A stretch of 60,765 nt of DNA from Bacteroidales bacterium (GTDB lineage: Bacteria; Bacteroidota; Bacteroidia; Bacteroidales; WCHB1-69), in contig JAFXSR010000011.1 of assembly GCA_017525505.1 (NCBI GenBank), positions 1 through 60,765 of the forward strand, in the 5' to 3' direction. Under the pieces are notes generated by a model, which was given only the letters and a program-made list of their open reading frames with translations, did not search any database and was not told the origin of the DNA. Within the stretch, counting starts at the first letter, position 1, and every line of letters starts with the position of its first letter. Positions 8,517-18,131 of the stretch are shown here, one piece after another. Made by a program: the position numbers and the translations under genes.

Positions 8517-9380
8517 CTATCTCCTTTTGAATAGGGCTATCAGCTCTTTCACATAGTCGCGGTCCGTATAAAAATCTGCCACATCCACCCCTACTTTCCG
8601 GAACAACTCGGCATTCTTTTCCTGCTGGCGCTTCCACCAATGCTCGTAGGCCATACGGGTCAGACGGTCGGAAGTGTCGGTCAGGCAGTACTTGCCGGTT
8701 TCCGGGTCTTTGAGCTGCATAAGGCCCAAATCAGGCAACTGCGACTCTCCACGGTCCATCACATGCAAAGCCACTATATCATGCTTCTCGGAGGCAATCT
8801 TCAGTGCCTGTTCGAAGTCGCAATTCACAAAGTCGGAGATGACAAAAGCGGTGCATTTTTTCTTGATGGCATTCGTCAAGTAGCGCAATGGTTCGGCCAA
8901 ATCAGTCTTGACCTGCGAGGGTTTATAATCTACCAGCTCTCTGATGATACGCAAAATGTGCGAACGGCCTTTCTTCGGAGGAATGAACTTCTCCACCCTA
9001 TCGCTGAAGAAAATCACGCCCACCTTGTCGTTGTTGTTGATAGCTGAGAATGACAGCACCGCAGCCAACTCGGTAATCAAGTCGGCCTTGAACTCATTGC
9101 GGGTACCGAAAAGGTTGGAGCCACTAACATCAATGAGCAGCATGACCGTCAGCTCGCGTTCCTCCTCGAAAATCTTGACATACGGATGGTTGAGGCGGGC
9201 GGTCACATTCCAGTCGATAAAGCGCACATCGTCGCCATACTGATATTCGCGCACCTCGCTGAACGCCATACCCCTGCCCTTGAACGCACTATGATACTCG
9301 CCCGCAAAAATCTGCTGCGACAACGCCTTGGTGCGAATTTCTATCTTCCGAACTTTCTTTAATAATTCCGTTGAATCCAT
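8517..9380 (-). CDS. DUF58 domain protein, MoxR partner
   Basis: The 287-residue protein is a complete DUF58 protein. It has the family signature RGMAFSEVREYQYGDDVR followed by IDWNVTARL, then a von Willebrand A-like fold whose MIDAS motif DVSGSN is intact. DUF58 proteins are encoded next to MoxR ATPases throughout bacteria, often followed by Bat membrane proteins, and are thought to act with them in assembly or activation of membrane or periplasmic complexes. The moxR gene lies directly upstream. No batA/batB-like genes follow here; a thioesterase and a sugar kinase do instead. Confidence 0.92.
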   Translation of the reverse strand: MDSTELLKKVRKIEIRTKALSQQIFAGEYHSAFKGRGMAFSEVREYQYGDDVRFIDWNVTARLNHPYVKIFEEERELTVMLLIDVSGSNLFGTRNEFKADLITELAAVLSFSAINNNDKVGVIFFSDRVEKFIPPKKGRSHILRIIRELVDYKPSQVKTDLAEPLRYLTNAIKKKCTAFVISDFVNCDFEQALKIASEKHDIVALHVMDRGESQLPDLGLMQLKDPETGKYCLTDTSDRLTRMAYEHWWKRQQEKNAELFRKVGVDVADFYTDRDYVKELIALFKRR

Positions 9381-9394
9381 TGATACTTTCGAAT

Positions 9395-9545
9395 ACGTTG
9401 ATTTGTTTATTCGACTATACGTTCATACGTTATGCGTTAAGACATGCACTTCGTGCATTCGTTAAGACGAATTTTTCCAGCCACCTCAATCTCTACGCCT
9501 CCACGAACGAGCAAAGCGAGTGTCTCAACGTTTTCACGCTTCCAC
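9395..9545. repeat. Repeat array filling the moxR-DUF58 spacer
   Basis: The whole spacer between moxR and DUF58 consists of short repeats of the same families as at 50964-51105 and 54912-55120. It includes the hairpin ATGCAC-ttc-GTGCAT and a CGAACGAGCAAAGCGAGTG unit. On the coding strand it ends, like the others, with a sequence resembling AATAAACAAATCAACG just before the next gene. Confidence 0.75.
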
Positions 9546-9547
9546 GA

Positions 9548-10542
9548 TTAAGGCACCTCAACGGTATTCAGGATTTCGCTGATGATATTGTCGCTGGTGA
9601 TGTTCTCGGCTTCGGCCTCGTAGGACAAACCGATACGATGGCGCATCACATCGTGGCAGATGGCGCGGATATCCTCTGGGATCACATAACCACGGCGCTT
9701 GATGAACGCATACGCCTGAGCCGCCAACGCCAGATTGATGGTAGCACGCGGAGAGGCACCATAGGAAATCATATTAGCAAATTGTTCCAGTTTATAATCG
9801 GCAGGATAACGAGTCGCAAAAACGATGTCGGCGATATAATTGGAGATTTTCTCATCGATATACACCTCTTTCACCACCTGGCGGGCCTTGATGATATCCT
9901 CGGGTTTCAGCACCGTGTTGGTAGTGGGGAATTTGTTTTCCAGATGCTGGAACAAAATGTCCTTTTCTTCGGCTTTCGAAGGATAGGAAATCACCACCTT
10001 CATCATGAAACGATCCACTTGGGCTTCAGGCAGTGGATAGGTACCTTCCTGCTCTATGGGGTTCTGGGTAGCCATCACCAGAAATGGCTCCTCCAGTTTG
10101 AAAGTCGTTTCGCCAATGGTCACCTGACGCTCCTGCATGGCTTCGAGCAATGCGCTCTGCACCTTGGCGGGAGCACGGTTAATTTCATCAGCTAGAATGA
10201 AATTGGCGAAGATAGGGCCTTTTTTCACCACAAAGTTCTCATTCTTCTGACTATAAATCATGGTACCCAGCAAGTCGGCCGGCAACAGGTCGGGGGTGAA
10301 CTGGATACGGCTGAACTTGGCATCAATCACATTTGACAAAGATTTGATAGCCAACGTTTTGGCCAAGCCAGGAACACCTTCCAGCAAGATATGACCATTG
10401 GACAGCAAGCCGATAAGCAGGCGTTCCACCATAGCTTTTTGTCCCACAATCACCTTGCCCATCTCCATGTTGATCATGTCAACAAAGGAGCTTTCGCGCT
10501 GTATGCGCTCGTTCAATTCTCTGATATCAATTGTGTTATTCA
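9548..10542 (-). CDS. MoxR-family AAA+ ATPase
   Basis: This 331-residue ATPase has Walker A GVPGLAKT, Walker B ILADEINRAPAKVQSALLEA with its sensor helix, and the MATQNPIEQEGTYPLPEAQVD block diagnostic of MoxR. The C-terminal lid (GASPRATINLALAAQAYA) is complete. MoxR ATPases act as chaperones together with the DUF58/vWA partner encoded next. A frame extension upstream to a TTG at 10573 is possible, but the ATG at 10542 (MNNTIDIREL) is the likelier start. Confidence 0.93.
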
Positions 10543-10607
10543 TACTTTGTATGTTGTATTGTTTTTTTTCCAATGATTACAAACGATATTCCTATCGAAA
10601 TATTTTA

Positions 10608-10615
10608 CAAAGATA
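10608..10615 (-). promoter_or_regulatory. Promoter -7 element for moxR
   Basis: The minus strand reads TATCTTTG, 66 nt before the ATG at 10542, so moxR and the genes after it can be transcribed independently of recG. Confidence 0.75.
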
Positions 10616-10623
10616 CAAAATTT

Positions 10624-10700
10624 TTCAATGTGCTAATCAGCAAATGTGCTAATGTGCCAATATTTTAGTAAATTAATTAATGAGCAAATTAGCAAATGAT
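10624..10700. repeat. AT-rich TTTGCTAAT / TGTGCTAAT repeat
   Basis: It consists of irregular units such as TGTGCTAAT and CAAATTAGCAAAT in both orientations. Similar tracts occur at 18035-18082, 24541-24570, 35946-35986, 38855-38905 and 52190-52250, mostly between a gene end and the next promoter. Confidence 0.75.
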
Positions 10701-10741
10701 TTGTGCGAAGCAGGCAACTACACCCACGCTGTTGAAAAAGA

Positions 10742-12856
10742 TTAACTTATCATTCCCCAGAAAACATCTCTCCTCATCAATTCACCAAGATACTTGGCAA
10801 TGGGGACATTCTGGGGTTTGGAAAGCTCGGGATCGTTGTCAAGCAAGCTCATGGCCAGGTTGCGGGTATAAGCCACCAGCTTCTCGTCTTTTATCAGATC
10901 GGCAATTTTAAAATCTATGAGGCCGCTTTGTTGCGTTCCCTGCAGGTCACCGGGACCGCGCAACTTGAGGTCGAAATTGGCAATCTCGAAACCGTCGTTC
11001 GTTGACACCATGGCGTTGAGGCGCTGCTTGCTCTCGTTGGACAACTTATTGCCGGACATGAGAATGCAGTATGACTGTTCGCCGCCACGCCCCACTCTGC
11101 CGCGCAGCTGGTGCAACTGCGACAAACCGAAACGTTCGGCATTCTCCACCACCATCACCGTAGCGTTGGGCACATCAATACCCACCTCAATCACCGTAGT
11201 AGATAGCAATATCTGTGTTTCCTTCCTGATAAAGCGCTGCATCTCGAAATCCTTCTCCTCCTGCTTCATCTTGCCATGCACAATGCCCAAAGCGTATTGC
11301 GGTAAAGGGAAAGCCTGTGACATAGCCTCATAACCAGCCATCAGATCCTGCAGATCCACCTTCTCCGACTCTTTGATAAGCGGATACACCACAAACACCT
11401 GGCGGCCTTTGCTGATTTCCTTTTTCAGGAATCCATTCAGGCGTAACCGATCCTTCTCAAAATAATGGGCAGTGATAATCGGCTTACGGCCTTTGGGCAA
11501 TTCATCAATCACCGACAAATCAAGGTCGCCGTACAAAGTCATGGCCAAAGTTCTCGGAATAGGGGTTGCTGTCATGACCAGAATATGCGGCGGTATGATG
11601 TTTTTCTTCCACAACTTGGCGCGCTGCTCCACACCAAAACGGTGTTGCTCGTCAATCACTACAAAGCCTAAGTTCTTGAACTGCACTTCATCTTCAATCA
11701 AAGCATGAGTGCCGATCAATATGTCAATTTCTCCATTTCGCAGGCCCTCATGAATCTCGCGCCGTTTGGCACTCTTGGTCGAACCCGACAAAAATTCCAC
11801 TCGCATATTCATGGAGGACAAGAAGCGCTTGATGGTTTCGAAATGCTGGGTGGCCAGAATTTCTGTCGGGGCCATAAGGCACGACTGAAAACCGTTATCC
11901 TTGGCAATCAGCATCAGCAGCAAGGCCGTGATGGTCTTGCCGCTACCCACATCGCCTTGCAGCAGGCGGTTCATCTGTCTCCCGCTGCCCATGTCCGCCC
12001 GTATCTCCTTGATAACCCGTTTTTGCGCATTTGTCAACGGGAAAGGCAGATAATTTTTATAGAAAGTATTGAAATAATCGCCCACCACTGAAAACACATG
12101 TCCCTTATATTTTTTCGAGTTTAGCAGTTTCAATTTCAGCAGTTTCAATTGTGTAAAAAACAACTCGTCGAATTTCAGTCGCAGCTGCGCTTGTGAAAGC
12201 GCCTGCATATCGGCAGGATAGTGGATATTGCACAAAGCCTCCTTCAGCGGCATCAGTTTTAGATGCTGCAAAATATCCTCTGACAAGCGTTCTCTAATCA
12301 CATCCTTCACTTGTGGCAACAGTGCCATCACCATCTTCGAAATCGCCTTGGAATCCAGTCCTGCACGCTTAGCCTTGTCGGAGGTATTGTACAATGGCTG
12401 GAAATTAGTAGGCACCAGCGACTGCGGTTGGTTTTTAGGGTCTATCAGTTCGGGATGGGTGATATTCCAGTGCCTGTTAAATAGTGTCGGTTTTCCGAAG
12501 ACGATAAACTCGCGGTTTTCCCTCAGCATATCCTCCACCCACTTGATGCCGTTGAACCATACCAGCTCTATGGAACCCGTCTCATCCACAAACTGCGCCA
12601 CCAGCCTTTTCCCTCTTTGCTGTCCCAGCAATTCCACCGACACAATTCTCCCTTTCAGCTGAATATAAGCTCCTTCGGTCTGGATATCAACAATACGATA
12701 GATTTTCGACTTGTCGATATGGCGATAAGGATAATATAGCAACAGGTCTTCAAAAGTGAAGATATTGAACTCCTTCCGTAGCACATCCGCACGCTTCGGC
12801 CCCACTCCTTTCAGGAATTCTATCGGGGTTTGAAGGAGGTCAACCTGCGTGTTCAT
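10742..12856 (-). CDS. recG: ATP-dependent DNA helicase RecG
   Basis: RecG remodels stalled replication forks and drives branch migration of Holliday junctions. The 704-residue protein has the wedge/OB domain (starting FLKGVGPKRADVL), Walker A in LLQGDVGSGKT, the DEQH box in VVIDEQHRFGVEQ, motif III MTATPIPRT, and the C-terminal helicase lobe with LHQLRGRVGRGGEQ. The frame extends upstream to 12895, but the promoter box at 12885-12892 lies in that extension, and the ATG at 12856 (MNTQVDLLQTP) gives the normal length. Confidence 0.97.
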   Translation of the reverse strand: MNTQVDLLQTPIEFLKGVGPKRADVLRKEFNIFTFEDLLLYYPYRHIDKSKIYRIVDIQTEGAYIQLKGRIVSVELLGQQRGKRLVAQFVDETGSIELVWFNGIKWVEDMLRENREFIVFGKPTLFNRHWNITHPELIDPKNQPQSLVPTNFQPLYNTSDKAKRAGLDSKAISKMVMALLPQVKDVIRERLSEDILQHLKLMPLKEALCNIHYPADMQALSQAQLRLKFDELFFTQLKLLKLKLLNSKKYKGHVFSVVGDYFNTFYKNYLPFPLTNAQKRVIKEIRADMGSGRQMNRLLQGDVGSGKTITALLLMLIAKDNGFQSCLMAPTEILATQHFETIKRFLSSMNMRVEFLSGSTKSAKRREIHEGLRNGEIDILIGTHALIEDEVQFKNLGFVVIDEQHRFGVEQRAKLWKKNIIPPHILVMTATPIPRTLAMTLYGDLDLSVIDELPKGRKPIITAHYFEKDRLRLNGFLKKEISKGRQVFVVYPLIKESEKVDLQDLMAGYEAMSQAFPLPQYALGIVHGKMKQEEKDFEMQRFIRKETQILLSTTVIEVGIDVPNATVMVVENAERFGLSQLHQLRGRVGRGGEQSYCILMSGNKLSNESKQRLNAMVSTNDGFEIANFDLKLRGPGDLQGTQQSGLIDFKIADLIKDEKLVAYTRNLAMSLLDNDPELSKPQNVPIAKYLGELMRRDVFWGMIS

Positions 12857-12884
12857 AGGGATGTCAGATTTTTTAATCAGAATG

Positions 12885-12892
12885 CAAATGTA
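12885..12892 (-). promoter_or_regulatory. Promoter -7 element for recG
   Basis: TACATTTG on the minus strand, 28 nt upstream of the chosen recG start, which settles the start-site choice. Confidence 0.7.
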
Positions 12893-12987
12893 CAAAAATT
12901 TCCTCTAATGGATGTGAAAAAACAAACTGGTCATTTTTTTTGACCGGTTATGACAGGCAAGTCCCCATGTAATTCAATAATTTTATG

Positions 12988-12995
12988 TAACTTTG
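12988..12995 (+). promoter_or_regulatory. Promoter -7 element for the M14 paralogue
   Basis: TAACTTTG, 35 nt before the ATG at 13031. It fits the TAnnTTTG consensus, so the disrupted gene still has an apparent promoter. Confidence 0.65.
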
Positions 12996-13030
12996 CAAGA
13001 TATTATCGAAACAAAAACATAAACTCGAAT

Positions 13031-15943
13031 ATGAAGAAGTTCCTGTTCGGATTATACATAATGACCGCTTGGTTACTCCCCTTGGCGGCACAGGTGAATG
13101 CGCCTTTGACAGAGGGCTGGGAGTCGGGGGATTTCACTTCCCACTTGTGGGAGCGGCCGGATTTACAATACAGCTGGGAGATCACCAGCGAGGGGGCACA
13201 CAGTGGCCGCTATTGTGCCCGCAGCGGCAACTATTATACGCTGAACACGATATCGGTGTTGCAACTGTCAGTGTTCTTGACGGATACTGGCACCCTCTCC
13301 TATTACCGCAAAGTATTCTCCGCCGAAGGAAGCGGCCGTTTCCTCTTCTGGCTCGACGGAGAGTTGCGCGACTCACTGGCGGGATATGTTGACTGGAGCG
13401 AATTCCAATGTCCTGTCGCTGCAGGTTTCCACACCCTGAAATTCTGCTATACAAAGAATCAGACGAAAAGCAGAGGCTCCGACTGCGTGTGGATTGACGA
13501 CCTACACATGCCCAGCGGCGTCACAATAGCCCCTCTTCCCGATGACAGCACCTACAACACCGAGGAAGTGGTGATTGTTGACGACATAGAGGGACATGAA
13601 TTTGGTGCGGTGAACTCGCCGGGAACGGTGGGATGGACTTATATCGACGGCGATGCGGCTCCCACGGCCACCTACAACGTTCTAGATTTTCCCAACGAGG
13701 GCTCTCCTATGGCTTTTGTCGTGCTGGATGACTATCTCCTCGTTGGAAATCAATACAATGTCACGGCTCATTCAGGTCACTAGTTTCTTGGGAGTCCTTA
13801 CCATTCCGACAGGGCCAACGACGACTGGATAGTGAGTCCCGAGCTTGACTTCTCCGAACCTTTCACCTTCTCCTTCTTTGCCCGCAGCTTTGCCGACCGC
13901 TTCCCTGACGAGAAATTCGTGGCATGCTATTCACTCACCACAGCTGCCGCGTCAAGTTTCATCCCCTTGCATTGCGAACCCATCACGACGACCGCCGCCT
14001 GGGCAGCATACTCCTTTACGGTACCCGCGGAGGCCAAATATGTGGCGGTGCATTGCGTGTCACACGACCAATACATGTTCTGCTTGGACGATCTCACTAT
14101 TCGAGGACGAAGAATTATACAAACTGAAGGAACACCGATGGCCTCACAAATGACCGCCCCGGCAATTATTGACCGTTGCAGCGTGAAAGAACAAGCAAAT
14201 GATGAAATGCCCAATGCGTTGGCATCCACGAGCAGGGACATCAGCGACAGCCACATGGCCAACACGTTGGAAGAAATGTTACGATGGAACAAGTACCCGA
14301 CCTACGAAGTCTATACCGAGCTGCTGCAACATTTCCAGGAGACTTTCCCGAACCTCTGCCAGATTGACACCATTCTCGACACCACGCCACATCCCGACCT
14401 CCACCATTCCATCTTCGCCATCCATATCAGCAACACATTGGGACAAGCCACCACAAAGCCGGCATTTCTCTATTCATCGACGATACACGGATGGGAGGTG
14501 GTGTGCTACTACATGGTACTACGCCTGGCCGACTATATCCTGAACAACGCCACTACCGATACCGCCGTGCAGCGGCTGCTGGACAATGTGGACCTTTATA
14601 TCTGTCCGCTCGAGAATCCCGATGGCACCTATCATCTGACCAACGACTTGATCCTGAAAGATGGCATCCACTCCACCTACCACAACTACAACGACGTGCA
14701 GATGAACCGCAACTACCCTCTCCTGCCAGGGATAGAAGACACTGTGAACATCCAACCTGAGACTCAGGCTATCATCGACTGGGTGACACCGAGACATTTT
14801 GTGATGTCGGTGAACTTCCACTGCGGTGCCGAGATTCTCAACTATCCGTGGGATGCGTGGACCACCGCCCAGCGTTCACATGCCGACGCCGACTGGTTCC
14901 GCTACACCTGCCAAAACTACGCCTCCCTTTGTCAAGCCATCGACACCGCCTAACTCTATGGCGATTACCGTGGGCGTTCGGTCATCGAGGGTGCCGACTG
15001 GAGTCCACTTAACGGTGGCCGTCAGGATTACATGACCTACTACCAGCGTTGCCGCGAGGTGACCATAGAGATGAGCTATCTGTCAGTAATTACGGACACG
15101 TTGTTGCTGCCCACCTATTGGGACAAGAGCAAGGATGCCCTGCTGAGCTATGCCACAGAATGCAGCTATGGTTTCTGGGGCACGGTGACCGATGCACTAA
15201 CCGGGGAGCCCGTGGAGGCGATAGTCAAAGTTGTCAACCACGACCGTTTCCACTCCGAAGTCTTCTCTCATTTGCCATTAGGCGACTATCACCGCCCCAT
15301 CATGGCCGGCACATACACCGTTGAGGTCTCCGCCCCTTGCTACCAGACTGCCACCTTCACCATCACCACTCGTCCTGGAGTGGGCATCCGCCATGACGTA
15401 GAGCTTCAACCGCAGGTGATTGAGCCTACGGCCTTCGACCAATATATTCTCTCCGGAATGCAGACCACCGTCGTGGCACTCTCACAAAACGAAGTCTGGT
15501 GGTACGATTCCGATACAGCTGTCGAGCCCATTGCCATTGGCAGTTACTTCACCACACCTGCGCTTTCCGACACCACGACCTACTATTTCGAGGCACATTA
15601 TCAGGACGACACCCTGCTCTGTGTCAGTCCACGAGGAGCCGTCACAGTGTATGTCATCGATGCGACAAACGACATAAATTCAGAATTCAATTTTAAAAAT
15701 TCACAATTAAAGATTTATCCCAACCCAGCCGAGGATTATCTGATGGTGGAAGCCGAGGACGACGGTCCCATTAGGGTAGAGATATATGATATGAAGGGAA
15801 CTCTTATCCTCCAAGGCGTGCACCCCTGCCCCACCAAGCTAAACATAGCGCCATTGCCTGCTGGTCTTTATTTGCTGCAAGCCACCCACAACGATGGCCG
15901 CCGGGAGCATGTGGGCTTCGTGAAAAGCCGGAAATCTTATTAA
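13031..15943 (+). pseudogene. M14 carboxypeptidase paralogue with two in-frame stop codons
   Basis: This is a full-length paralogue of the gene at 3777-6680, in opposite orientation. The order is the same: signal peptide (MKKFLFGLYIMTAWLLPLAA), MAM-like segment, choice-of-anchor J domain, M14 domain with HGWE, MNRNYP, NFHCG and TIEMS, transthyretin-like domain and T9SS sorting domain (YPNPAEDYL). One reading frame runs throughout, broken only by TAG at 13781-13783 (where the intact copy has Lys) and TAA at 14951-14953 (Tyr in the copy). Flanking residues continue without a shift across both stops. No other gene here suggests stop-codon reassignment, so two nonsense substitutions are the simplest reading; they look recent because the rest is well preserved. 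Sequencing error at both sites would be the alternative. Confidence 0.88.
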
Positions 15944-15974
15944 CCCCACATAAGCGATAGCGCAATGTGGGGGA
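15942..15974. repeat. CCCCACA/TGTGGGG palindrome
   Basis: TAACCCCACA and TGTGGGGGATA arms enclose GCGATAGCGC immediately after the pseudogene stop. It belongs to the same family as the CCCC/GGGG hairpins at 21308 and 52857. The following stretch to 16100 holds another CAAGCGAACGAAGTAAGCGCAGCGGG-like unit and no gene. Confidence 0.65.
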
Positions 15975-16198
15975 TAGGAAAATGTCGGCATCCACTTCGC
16001 TGCGTGAGAATCAATTGCCACCTTCCTACCGCTCCCCCTCTATATCCCTTCACTCCCATCATTCCGCAAGCGAACGAAGTAAGCGCAGCGGGAGGCTCGT
16101 ACTTATTCATAGAAATGCCAAAGAGAAAAAACGATATTGTTCAGAAACGTTATTCCTAAAAATTACGGAAATTTTTATTTTTGCAAGAAAAATAATTG

Positions 16199-16206
16199 TA
16201 TATTTG
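16199..16206 (+). promoter_or_regulatory. Promoter -7 element for the AAA_14 ATPase
   Basis: TATATTTG fits TAnnTTTG; a second match, TATTTTTG, lies at 16176-16183. The long AT-rich leader that follows holds the tandem repeats at 16261-16320. Confidence 0.55.
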
Positions 16207-16260
16207 CAATTAAAACAGTTTTAAAGCTAATATATTGATACTCAATTTTTTAATGTAAAA

Positions 16261-16320
16261 ATATATCGGATTAAAAGTATAAAATATATCGGATTAAAAA
16301 CATAAAAAATATCGGGTTCA
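16261..16320 (+). promoter_or_regulatory. Three 23-bp tandem repeats running into the ATPase start codon
   Basis: ATATATCGGATTAAAA occurs at 16261-16276 and 16284-16299, with a degenerate third unit at 16307-16320 (AAATATCGGGTTCA) that ends on the A of the start codon. Regular 23-bp spacing in the leader suggests a binding site array, possibly autoregulatory; no regulator is identified. Confidence 0.55.
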
Positions 16321-17594
16321 TGGAGCAGAGAAGATATCTTCCACGTGTGATTGATGAAAATGTAAAACGTCATTTGGAGGTTTTTGGTGCAGTATGCATT
16401 GAAGGCCCGAAATGGTGTGGAAAAACATGGACATCAGCATTTCACAGTCGCAGTGCTGTTTACATAGGAGACCCTAAAGGCAGTTTTCAAAACAGAAGGT
16501 TAGCCGAACTTGACCCTAACTTAGTACTGGATGGAGAAGCGCCACATTTGATTGATGAATGGCAAGACGTGCCCTCTATATGGGATGCCGTTCGTTTCAG
16601 GGTTGACCAAACAAATGAAACAGGCCGATTTATTCTAACAGGGTCTTCAACACCTAAGAGAAAGGGGATCATGCATAGTGGTGTCGGAAGAATAGCCAAA
16701 CTAAGGATGCGTCCCATGTCATTATTTGAATCAGGAGATTCTTCTGGAAAGGTTTCCCTATCTGCTTTGTGTGCGGGAAATTTTTCTCCTGCTTATACGG
16801 GAAACATTGAGATACAGAGCATTATCAATTTGATTGTAAGGGGTGGTTGGCCAGGATCTTTAGGTTTTGACATTTCCAAGGCAAAACTTTTACCAGAAAA
16901 ATACATTAACACAATATTGGAAGATGATGTAAACAGGTTGGATGACATAAAACGTGATGCTGATAAAATACGTCTTTTGCTTAGGTCGCTGGCTCGTAAT
17001 GAAAGCACAACGGCTTCAAATAGAAAACTAAAAAATGACATACAAACCGCAGACAATGGCGATGTTGACATTGAGGTGATAGCCACTTACTTAGATGTGC
17101 TAAAAAGGTTGTTTCTCACAGATAATCTTGCACCATTTTCTCCTAATGTACGCTCTTCGGTTAGAATCAAACAATCTGAAAAACGACAGTTGTCGGATCC
17201 ATCTTTAGCATGTGCTTTGCTAAAGTTGACGGAGAAATCCCTTCTGAAAAATTTGGAGATTTTAGGATGTTTGTTTGAGTCATTATGTGCACGTGATTTG
17301 AAAATTTATGCGGACAGTTTTGATGCGAAACTATATCATTATCAGGATTATAAAGGAAGAGAGATTGATATTGTGGTGGAATTGTCAAATGGTCATTGGT
17401 GTGCCTTTGAAGTAAAGCTGGGTGCCAGTCAGATTGATCAGGCGGCAAGCAACTTACTGAAAATCAGCAGGGAGCTAAAAGAAGAATCAAACAATGCTCC
17501 TGATGTCCTTTGTGTTCTCTGCGGTCTATCCAATGCGGCATATTGTCGAGAGGACGGTGTATTTGTTGTTCCCATCACGGCATTACGGCCTTAA
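16320..17594 (+). CDS. AAA_14/DUF4143 P-loop ATPase
   Basis: The 424-residue protein has Walker A GPKWCGKT (residues 30-37), Walker B-like HLIDEWQDVP, and a sensor ILTGSSTP. The C-terminal half fits DUF4143, with a nuclease-like fold indicated by GREIDIVVEL followed by AFEVKLG. These ATPases are abundant and patchy in Bacteroidetes and their function is unproven. The gene is visibly richer in A and T than its neighbours and stands alone between repeat clusters, consistent with horizontal acquisition. Two other P-loop ATPases with a similar layout occur in this window (22758-23897 and 40353-41777). Confidence 0.88.
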   Translation: MEQRRYLPRVIDENVKRHLEVFGAVCIEGPKWCGKTWTSAFHSRSAVYIGDPKGSFQNRRLAELDPNLVLDGEAPHLIDEWQDVPSIWDAVRFRVDQTNETGRFILTGSSTPKRKGIMHSGVGRIAKLRMRPMSLFESGDSSGKVSLSALCAGNFSPAYTGNIEIQSIINLIVRGGWPGSLGFDISKAKLLPEKYINTILEDDVNRLDDIKRDADKIRLLLRSLARNESTTASNRKLKNDIQTADNGDVDIEVIATYLDVLKRLFLTDNLAPFSPNVRSSVRIKQSEKRQLSDPSLACALLKLTEKSLLKNLEILGCLFESLCARDLKIYADSFDAKLYHYQDYKGREIDIVVELSNGHWCAFEVKLGASQIDQAASNLLKISRELKEESNNAPDVLCVLCGLSNAAYCREDGVFVVPITALRP

Positions 17595-17674
17595 TGGAAG
17601 CCATATAATAAAGAATTTTCACCTCCCCTACACACTATCGCAGGATTTTTTCATCGGCTGTAACAACATCGTTT

Positions 17675-17803
17675 CGCGGCGGCAGGGGTTGTGCTGCGGG
17701 GCTGGCAATACCCGCGCCGCGACAGGGGAATCCGTGTGCATTCACCACCCCAGATTACGCTACGCTCATCTGGGGTTAATAAGATTCGACCTCTTTGAGG
17801 TCG
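17675..17803. repeat. Palindromic repeat cluster (ACCCC/GGGGTTAAT module)
   Basis: ACCCCAGAT (17747-17755) pairs perfectly with ATCTGGGGT (17768-17776). It is followed by TAATAAGATT and the perfect hairpin CGACCTC-ttt-GAGGTCG (17787-17803). The arrangement equals that at 3528-3597, with different stem bases. The rest of 17595-18034 carries no credible gene. Confidence 0.75.
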
Positions 17804-18034
17804 TAAACGACGGTGCGGAAATACCACTGCAACGTTTTTGTCAAAGCACGCGGAGCCCATGGCCAGCATCTATCCAAGACGGCTGTGTGCAGGGAATGCC
17901 GACATGCAGTGCGGATGCGATGAATCGCGTCCCTACAATATGTTTTTGAAAAAACATGCATTGTATTCCTATCGCAACTGCGAAGACGCAGCTGCCTACA
18001 ATGAAAATTCAGCAAGAATCGGAATAGTGAATTG

Positions 18035-18082
18035 ACACATTAGCACATTTGCTAATTAACTAATTTGCTCATTTGCTAATTA
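18035..18082. repeat. AT-rich TTTGCTAAT repeat before DUF1015
   Basis: Irregular copies of CATTAGCACA, TTTGCTAATTAAC and TTTGCTAAT directly precede the promoter of the DUF1015 gene, as in front of glnS and azlC. Confidence 0.75.
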
Positions 18083-18089
18083 TTTTTCG

Positions 18090-18097
18090 TATCTTTG
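18090..18097 (+). promoter_or_regulatory. Promoter -7 element for the DUF1015 gene
   Basis: TATCTTTG, 35 nt before the ATG at 18132, the strongest form of the Bacteroidetes -7 box. Confidence 0.8.
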
Positions 18098-18131
18098 CCA
18101 GCAGAATTTATCAACCTTAAATATATTTATT

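Noticed and set aside
13781..14953. Stop-codon reassignment or readthrough in the M14 paralogue
   Set aside because: One stop is TAG and the other TAA, and no other gene in the window has internal stops, so nonsense mutation is simpler.
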